Shown: piece by piece, positions 59,963 to 64,000 of the stretch | How positions within the stretch are numbered: the first letter of the stretch is position 1 | How the letters are laid out: each line of letters opens with the position of its first letter | Notes under the pieces: generated by a model | What the model saw: the letters and a program-made list of their open reading frames with translations, nothing else | Databases searched by the model: none | Told to the model about the DNA's origin: nothing | DNA from: Erythrobacter sp. AP23 | Lineage (GTDB): Bacteria; Pseudomonadota; Alphaproteobacteria; Sphingomonadales; Sphingomonadaceae | Direction of reading: 5' to 3' | Assembly: GCF_001542855.1 (NCBI RefSeq) | Contig: NZ_LNBY01000015.1 | Span: 248,001-312,000, forward strand | DNA: 64,000 bases | Translations under genes and position numbers: made by a program

Positions 59963-60217
59963 ATGGGCTTGCTGATCCTGATCGTAGTGGGTGCCCTGCT
60001 CGGGTGGCTGGCGACGATTATCCTGCGTATCGAGGACGGCAGGGACATCCTGGCCAATGCGCTGGTCGGCGTGCTCGGCTCGCTGGTGACCGGCCTCATT
60101 GCAGGTAACGGCGCAGTATTCGGTACGGTCAGCGGACTTGCGCTGTTGTGGGCCGTGCTGGGTTCCGTCGTGTCGATCGCCCTGTTCAATCTCGTCCGCC
60201 AGAGGGCCTATCGCTAA
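59963..60217 (+). CDS. GlsB/YeaQ/YmgE family stress-response membrane protein
   Basis: An 84-residue protein of the transglycosylase-associated family. Three hydrophobic helices carry Gly-rich motifs: LLILIVVGALLGWLATIILR, ALVGVLGSLVTGLIAG and GLALLWAVLGSVVSIALFNL. Function is not established; members are induced by general stress. AAAGG precedes the ATG. Followed after 79 nt by an acidic lipoprotein gene. Confidence 0.88.
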   Translation: MGLLILIVVGALLGWLATIILRIEDGRDILANALVGVLGSLVTGLIAGNGAVFGTVSGLALLWAVLGSVVSIALFNLVRQRAYR

Positions 60218-60296
60218 GCGCGCTTCACAATCATCCGCAATTCTTTACAAACGGGCGCGGGATGGATTCGCGTCTCGAATACCAAGGGGAACGAAA

Positions 60297-60551
60297 ATGA
60301 ACTTCAACAAGCTTACCATCGTCGCATCGGCCGCTGCTCTCAGCCTCGGCGTCGCCGCCTGCGACGGCCCGCAGGAAGAAGCCATGGAAGACCAGGCGGA
60401 AGCGACCGAAACCGCCATGGAAGAAGAAGCTGACGCCATGGAAGACATGGGCATGGAAGCCGAAGCCGATGCCATGAACGAAGCGGCTGACGAAGTCGAA
60501 GACACCATGGAAGAAGCTGCCGACGAAATGGACGGCGGCGAAATGGAATAA
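60297..60551 (+). CDS. Small highly acidic, Met-rich lipoprotein (84 aa)
   Basis: Signal peptide and lipobox MNFNKLTIVASAAALSLGVA-AC; the mature lipoprotein has 63 residues composed mainly of Glu, Asp, Ala and Met. It has about nine methionines and no Lys, Arg or His. Repeats resemble (E/A)(E/D)AMEE. AAGGGGA is the ribosome site. Such composition suggests an extended or helical, strongly negative surface tether, perhaps binding cations; no family recognised. A strong terminator follows. Confidence 0.8.
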   Translation: MNFNKLTIVASAAALSLGVAACDGPQEEAMEDQAEATETAMEEEADAMEDMGMEAEADAMNEAADEVEDTMEEAADEMDGGEME

Positions 60552-60572
60552 CGCTTTCCGCGTTAGCAAGAC

Positions 60573-60611
60573 AAACCGGCCCGGGAGTTATTCCGGGCCG
60601 GTTTTCTTTTG
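60573..60611. terminator. Rho-independent terminator between the acidic lipoprotein and phhA
   Basis: A 12-bp stem AAACCGGCCCGG/CCGGGCCGGTTT (60573-60584 and 60593-60604) with an 8-nt loop, followed by TCTTTT. The A-tract on its left allows it to serve the converging phhA gene as well. Confidence 0.92.
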
Positions 60612-60612
60612 C

Positions 60613-61554
60613 CTAGACGGGCTTCGCGCCCGAACCGCGCCCGCCGCGAAGCGTATATTCCAGCGTCCCGCGGTTGACCACGTAGTCGACATCGATCACC
60701 GCCGTGTTCGCGTAAGTAAAGCCGGGCCCGAGATTGCGGTAGAGCTTGTCGAAATCGCGCTCGACCGTCTGCCGGTAAAGATCCTCGAAGCTCTCGATCA
60801 CGAAATAGGTCGGCTGAAGGTCGCTGATCACGTAATCGGTGCGCATAACGCGATCGACATTGAGCATGATGCGGTTCGGGCTTTCGGCCTCGACCGAATA
60901 GACGACCTCGGTCGGGCCCGAGAGAATGCCGGCGCCATAGGCACGGATGTCGCCCGGCGCTTCCTGGATCAGCCCGAACTCGACCGTATACCAATAGAGC
61001 GCACCCAGCGCTTTCAGCCGGTTGTAGCGCATCGCCTTCCACCCGGCGCGGCCATATTCCTGCATGTAATCGGCATAGACCGGGTCGGTCAGCATCGGCA
61101 CATGGCCGAACACGTCGTGGAAGACGTCGGGTTCCTGAATGTAATCGAAGGTCTCGCGCGTGCGGATGAAATTTCCCGCCGGGAAGCGCCGGTTGGCGAG
61201 GTGCCAGAAGAACACGTGGTCGGGGATCAGCATCGGCACGGGCACGACGCTCCAGCCGGTCAGCCTGTCGAGCTCTTCCGACAGCTTTCCGAACTCGGGC
61301 ACACCGCCCTTGCCCAGATCGAGTTTTTCGGTCCCCTCCATGAACGCGGTTGCGGCCCGCCCGGGCAATACGCCCATCTGCCGTGCGAACAGGTCGTCCC
61401 AGATCGCGTCGTCTTCGCTGTCGTACTCGGTCTGTTTGGGTTCGAGCCAGTCGTCGCCGACATGCTCGGGCTTTTTCAGCGGCGCGGTGAATACGTCTGC
61501 CGGGAGGTCGGGCAGGCGGGTAAAGTCCTGTTCGGGTTCTGCGAGTGTAGCCAT
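60613..61554 (-). CDS. phhA: Phenylalanine 4-monooxygenase
   Basis: A 313-residue iron- and pterin-dependent hydroxylase that converts phenylalanine to tyrosine. Catalytic-domain motifs: ELDRLTGWSVVPVPMLIPDH, the two iron His ligands in DVFHDVFGHVPMLTD, and the Glu ligand in YWYTVEFGLIQEAPGDIRAY. The start at 61554 gives MATLAEPEQDFTRLPD. No pterin carbinolamine dehydratase gene is adjacent. Divergent from ppk2 across 58 nt. Confidence 0.96.
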   Translation of the reverse strand: MATLAEPEQDFTRLPDLPADVFTAPLKKPEHVGDDWLEPKQTEYDSEDDAIWDDLFARQMGVLPGRAATAFMEGTEKLDLGKGGVPEFGKLSEELDRLTGWSVVPVPMLIPDHVFFWHLANRRFPAGNFIRTRETFDYIQEPDVFHDVFGHVPMLTDPVYADYMQEYGRAGWKAMRYNRLKALGALYWYTVEFGLIQEAPGDIRAYGAGILSGPTEVVYSVEAESPNRIMLNVDRVMRTDYVISDLQPTYFVIESFEDLYRQTVERDFDKLYRNLGPGFTYANTAVIDVDYVVNRGTLEYTLRGGRGSGAKPV

Positions 61555-61612
61555 ATCGTGGACGTTGATACTACCATTGGCGCAGGCATTCAAATGGTGC
61601 GAAGGGAGCGCG

Positions 61613-62383
61613 ATGAAGCGCAAGGATTACGAGGCGGCGTTGAAGCCGATGCGCGCGGAACTGGTGGCCATGGCGCGCTGGGCGCGAACGACCGGTCAGC
61701 GCATCGTGGTGCTGTTCGAGGGGCGCGACACGGCCGGCAAGGGTGGCGCGATCCGCGCGGTTTCGGAAAAACTCAATCCGCGCCAGTGCCATATCGTTGC
61801 GCTGGCCAAGCCGACCGAGGCGGAGCGGACTCAGTGGTATTTCCAGCGTTATGTCCAGCACCTGCCCTGTGCCGGCGAAATCGTGCTGTTCGACCGCAGC
61901 TGGTACAATCGCGCAGGGGTAGAGAAGGTGATGGGCTATGCCAGCGAGGCCGAGGTCGCCCAGTTCCTGCAGCAGGCTCCGACCTTCGAGCGCATGCTGG
62001 TCGACGATGGAATCTTACTGTTCAAATACTGGCTCACGACCGACCAGGCGCGGCAGGAAGAGCGTTTGCGCGAACGGCTCGATGATCCGCTCAAGCGCTG
62101 GAAGCTTTCGCCGATCGATTTCGCTGCACGCGGCCAATACGATGCCTACACCGAAGCGCGCGAGACGATGCTGGCGGCGACGCATACCGAATGGGCGCCG
62201 TGGACGCTGGTCGATTTCAACGATCAGAAACACGGGCGGCTCACACTGGTGCGCGATCTGCTCGACCGGCTGCCGGACACGCACGTCGCGCCGCCCGAAA
62301 TCGAGTTTCCCGAACTGGGACGCGAACCCAAGGCCGAGCATTATTCGGTGCTCGGTCCGATTGCCGACTATCCGCTCGGCTAG
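61613..62383 (+). CDS. ppk2: Polyphosphate kinase 2
   Basis: A 256-residue PPK2 enzyme that transfers phosphate between polyphosphate and nucleotides. Walker A VLFEGRDTAGKGGAIRAVSE, Walker B/lid region EIVLFDRSWYNRAGVEKVMG, and RWKLSPIDFAARGQYDAYTE are typical. Single-domain length fits class I or related PPK2, which mostly phosphorylate NDP, but nucleotide preference is not certain. GAAGGGAG ribosome site. Stop overlaps the convergent gene by 4 bases. Confidence 0.94.
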   Translation: MKRKDYEAALKPMRAELVAMARWARTTGQRIVVLFEGRDTAGKGGAIRAVSEKLNPRQCHIVALAKPTEAERTQWYFQRYVQHLPCAGEIVLFDRSWYNRAGVEKVMGYASEAEVAQFLQQAPTFERMLVDDGILLFKYWLTTDQARQEERLRERLDDPLKRWKLSPIDFAARGQYDAYTEARETMLAATHTEWAPWTLVDFNDQKHGRLTLVRDLLDRLPDTHVAPPEIEFPELGREPKAEHYSVLGPIADYPLG

Positions 62384-63234
62384 CCGAGCGCCGCGCCGGC
62401 TTTCACGACCTGGCGCCCGTCAGAGGCGAAGGCGCTTATCTCGATCTCCCCGTCCGTCCCGCGCAAAGCGAGGTTGAGCGTCTCGCCGGCAATGGCGGGG
62501 CTCACCCCGCGGAAGGTGAAGGTACCGAGGCGGTTCTCGCCGAAATGCGCACCGGCAAGCTGCAACAGGAGGCTGGCCGTTAGCGGGCCATGAACGACCA
62601 GCCCCCGATAGCGTTCGACCTCGCGCGCGAAGGGCGCATCATAATGGATCCGGTGGGTGTTGAAGGTCAGCGCCGAGTAACGGAACAGCAGCCGCTCGTC
62701 GGGAATCAGCGAACGGTGGGCATCCCAGCTCGATGGGTCGAAGGTTTCGCCCGTCGGTTTGGGTGGCGAAATCGGTGCGTCGGGCGCGAGGCCTTCGAGA
62801 TAGACGATGCTCTGCCGCTCGCTCACAGCGAGGGTTCCGTCGGCGTGGGTTTCATGATCGACGTCGACGAAGACCATCTCGCCGCGGCTGCCCGACTTGG
62901 GCGTGATCGAAGCGACGCGGCTGGTCCGCTCGATCCGGGCGCCGATCGCGATCGGTGCGTGGAACTGCATCGCACTCGATGCCCACATGCGGCGTGGCAG
63001 CGGAACGGGTGGAAGGAAGCTGGACAGGTCGTCGTCGCGAACCGGGTGCCCATCGGGGGCGAGCTGGCCGGTGCGGGCCTCGGGTGTGCACAGGCACAGA
63101 TGGATGCCCTGCGGCATCGCGCTGTCGGCCGGCGCATCTCGGTCGAAGGTAGCGCACCATTGCGCGGCAAGGCGCGCGCCAAGCTCGTCCGCGCCGCGCT
63201 GTTCGCGCCCGATCCAGTCCGACCAATCCGCCAT
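62380..63234 (-). CDS. MaoC-like (mesaconyl/itaconyl-CoA hydratase type) hot-dog dehydratase
   Basis: A 284-residue two-part hot-dog fold protein. The N-terminal half (DWSDWIGREQRGADEL, SSFLPPVPLPRRMWASSAMQ) matches FAS1-like dehydratase/HTD2 proteins annotated as mesaconyl-C4-CoA or itaconyl-CoA hydratases. The C-terminal half has RYSALTFNTHRIHYDAPFAR and GLVVHGPLTASLLLQLAGAH, containing the hydratase His. Start overlaps the thiolase stop by one base, so both work in one acyl-CoA degradation operon. Exact substrate unknown. Confidence 0.8.
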   Translation of the reverse strand: MADWSDWIGREQRGADELGARLAAQWCATFDRDAPADSAMPQGIHLCLCTPEARTGQLAPDGHPVRDDDLSSFLPPVPLPRRMWASSAMQFHAPIAIGARIERTSRVASITPKSGSRGEMVFVDVDHETHADGTLAVSERQSIVYLEGLAPDAPISPPKPTGETFDPSSWDAHRSLIPDERLLFRYSALTFNTHRIHYDAPFAREVERYRGLVVHGPLTASLLLQLAGAHFGENRLGTFTFRGVSPAIAGETLNLALRGTDGEIEISAFASDGRQVVKAGAALG

Positions 63235-64000
63235 CAGGCGGCGCGCTCGAACACGGCGGCCATGCCCTGCCCGCCCCCGATGCACATGGTCTCGAGGCCA
63301 TAGCGGACCTCGCGGCGCTGCATCTCATGCGCCATGTCGGCAAGGATGCGGATGCCTGTTGCGCCGATCGGATGTCCGAGCGAAATGCCCGAGCCGTTGA
63401 CGTTGACCAGTTCGCGGCGGCTATCGTCCTCGGCAAAACCCCAGCCCTTGAGCACAGCGAGCGCCTGGGGGGCGAAGGCTTCGTTGAGTTCGATCAGGCC
63501 GATGTCGTCCCAGCCCATGCCGTTGCGCGCGAACAGGCGCTCGACTGCCGGGACCGGGCCGATGCCCATCCGGCTGGGATCGCAACCCGCCGCGCTCCAC
63601 GAATGGAACCAGAGGATCGGTTCGAGACCTAGTTCCTCGACCTTGTCTTCCGCCAAGACGAGACAGGCCGCCGCGGCGTCGTTCTGCTGGCTGGCATTGC
63701 CTGCCGTAACGATAGCGTCGGCGTCGCGCTTCAGGTCGATCGCGCGCAGCTTGCCGAGCGTTTCCATGCTGGCATCGGCGCGAAAGCCCTCATCCTTGTC
63801 GAACACCACCGGATCGCCACGCCGCTGGGGGATTTCGACCGGGACGAGCTGTTCGTCGAATTTGCCCTCATCCCAGGCGCGCGCAGCATTCTGGTGGCTG
63901 CGCACCGCGAAGGCGTCGGCTTCCTCGCGCGAAATGTCGTAATCCTTGGCGAGGTTTTCGGCCGTCTCGATCATGCCGGTGATGACGCCATAGCGCTCGA
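63234..64000 (-). CDS. Thiolase (acetyl-CoA acyltransferase), 5' end outside window
   Basis: The frame remains open to position 64000 (RYGVITGMIETAENLAKDYD at the edge), so the N-terminal third with the acyl-accepting Cys is missing. The visible 255 codons show LIELNEAFAPQALAVLKGWG, the catalytic His in GISLGHPIGATGIRILADMA and the second Cys in ETMCIGGGQGMAAVFERAA. Coupled to the hydratase-like gene downstream (TGATG). Confidence 0.93.
   Translation of the reverse strand, partial: ERYGVITGMIETAENLAKDYDISREEADAFAVRSHQNAARAWDEGKFDEQLVPVEIPQRRGDPVVFDKDEGFRADASMETLGKLRAIDLKRDADAIVTAGNASQQNDAAAACLVLAEDKVEELGLEPILWFHSWSAAGCDPSRMGIGPVPAVERLFARNGMGWDDIGLIELNEAFAPQALAVLKGWGFAEDDSRRELVNVNGSGISLGHPIGATGIRILADMAHEMQRREVRYGLETMCIGGGQGMAAVFERAA

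Overview
The window is one GC-rich stretch of alphaproteobacterial chromosome, coding on both strands with short gaps. The gene content points to Sphingomonadales, most likely the family Erythrobacteraceae: a leuS-lptE-holA block, an rnd-lptC-lptA block, DUF3576 and DUF4019 proteins, a ribbon-helix-helix protein, exosortase A-associated glycan genes, polyhydroxybutyrate genes, a soluble cytochrome P450 and two stress-type promoters. The taxonomic assignment is an inference from gene families and codon bias; there is no rRNA gene to anchor it. I saw no tRNA, rRNA, CRISPR array, insertion sequence, phage or plasmid gene, so this reads as core genome with scattered accessory genes.

Layout, left half. 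1-2.9 kb (minus): the 5' part of an M48 protease with a DUF898 membrane protein, then a three-gene XRE regulator/membrane operon with an 18-bp perfect palindrome in its promoter. 3.0-4.7 kb: Tat-exported PhoD phosphatase. 4.7-6.9 kb: thrS, preceded by a 20-residue leader peptide with seven consecutive Thr codons and a strong hairpin. 7.0-9.9 kb (minus): agmatine deiminase and an M28 peptidase lipoprotein. 10.0-14.9 kb: glnE, a one-cysteine peroxiredoxin, a DUF455 protein and an M23 peptidase closed by a clear terminator. 14.9-17.8 kb: coupled acyl-CoA synthetase and cytochrome P450. 18.2-20.7 kb: YqiJ/YqiK flotillin pair. 20.7-23.4 kb: an orphan DUF2282 (BufA1-like) lipoprotein, galU and murA. 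23.4-26.5 kb: small stress and regulatory genes, phaB and a possible outer-membrane protein. 26.9-33.3 kb: leuS-lptE-holA facing rnd-lptC-lptA.

Layout, right half. 33.4-38.9 kb: ung, a DksA-like protein, a serine beta-lactamase-like hydrolase, an SDR, a crotonase and a membrane protein. 38.9-45.1 kb (minus): gltB and gltD, separated by a two-hairpin repeat. 45.3-49.1 kb: a membrane protein, an exosortase A-associated glycosyltransferase and, divergently, an O-glycosylation ligase. 49.2-54.7 kb: MaoC hydratase, second copy of the two-hairpin repeat, thiolase, DUF5996 protein, DHA2 MFS exporter and phaZ. 54.8-61.5 kb: ABC exporter, M13 peptidase, uppP, GlsB-type protein, a very acidic lipoprotein and phhA. 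61.6-64.0 kb: ppk2, a hydratase-like protein and a thiolase cut by the window end.

Functional themes: envelope building (lptA/C/E, murA, galU, uppP, glycan ligase); nitrogen assimilation and its control (glnE, gltB, gltD); carbon storage and acyl-CoA chemistry (phaB, phaZ, thiolases, MaoC proteins, crotonase, acyl-CoA synthetase/P450); and stress response. The most distinctive signal is the threonine-rich leader directly in front of thrS, which suggests the synthetase is controlled by ribosome stalling at Thr codons. Other items worth checking are the paired-hairpin repeat, the orphan DUF2282 lipoprotein, the orphan exosortase-associated genes and the palindrome-controlled XRE operon.
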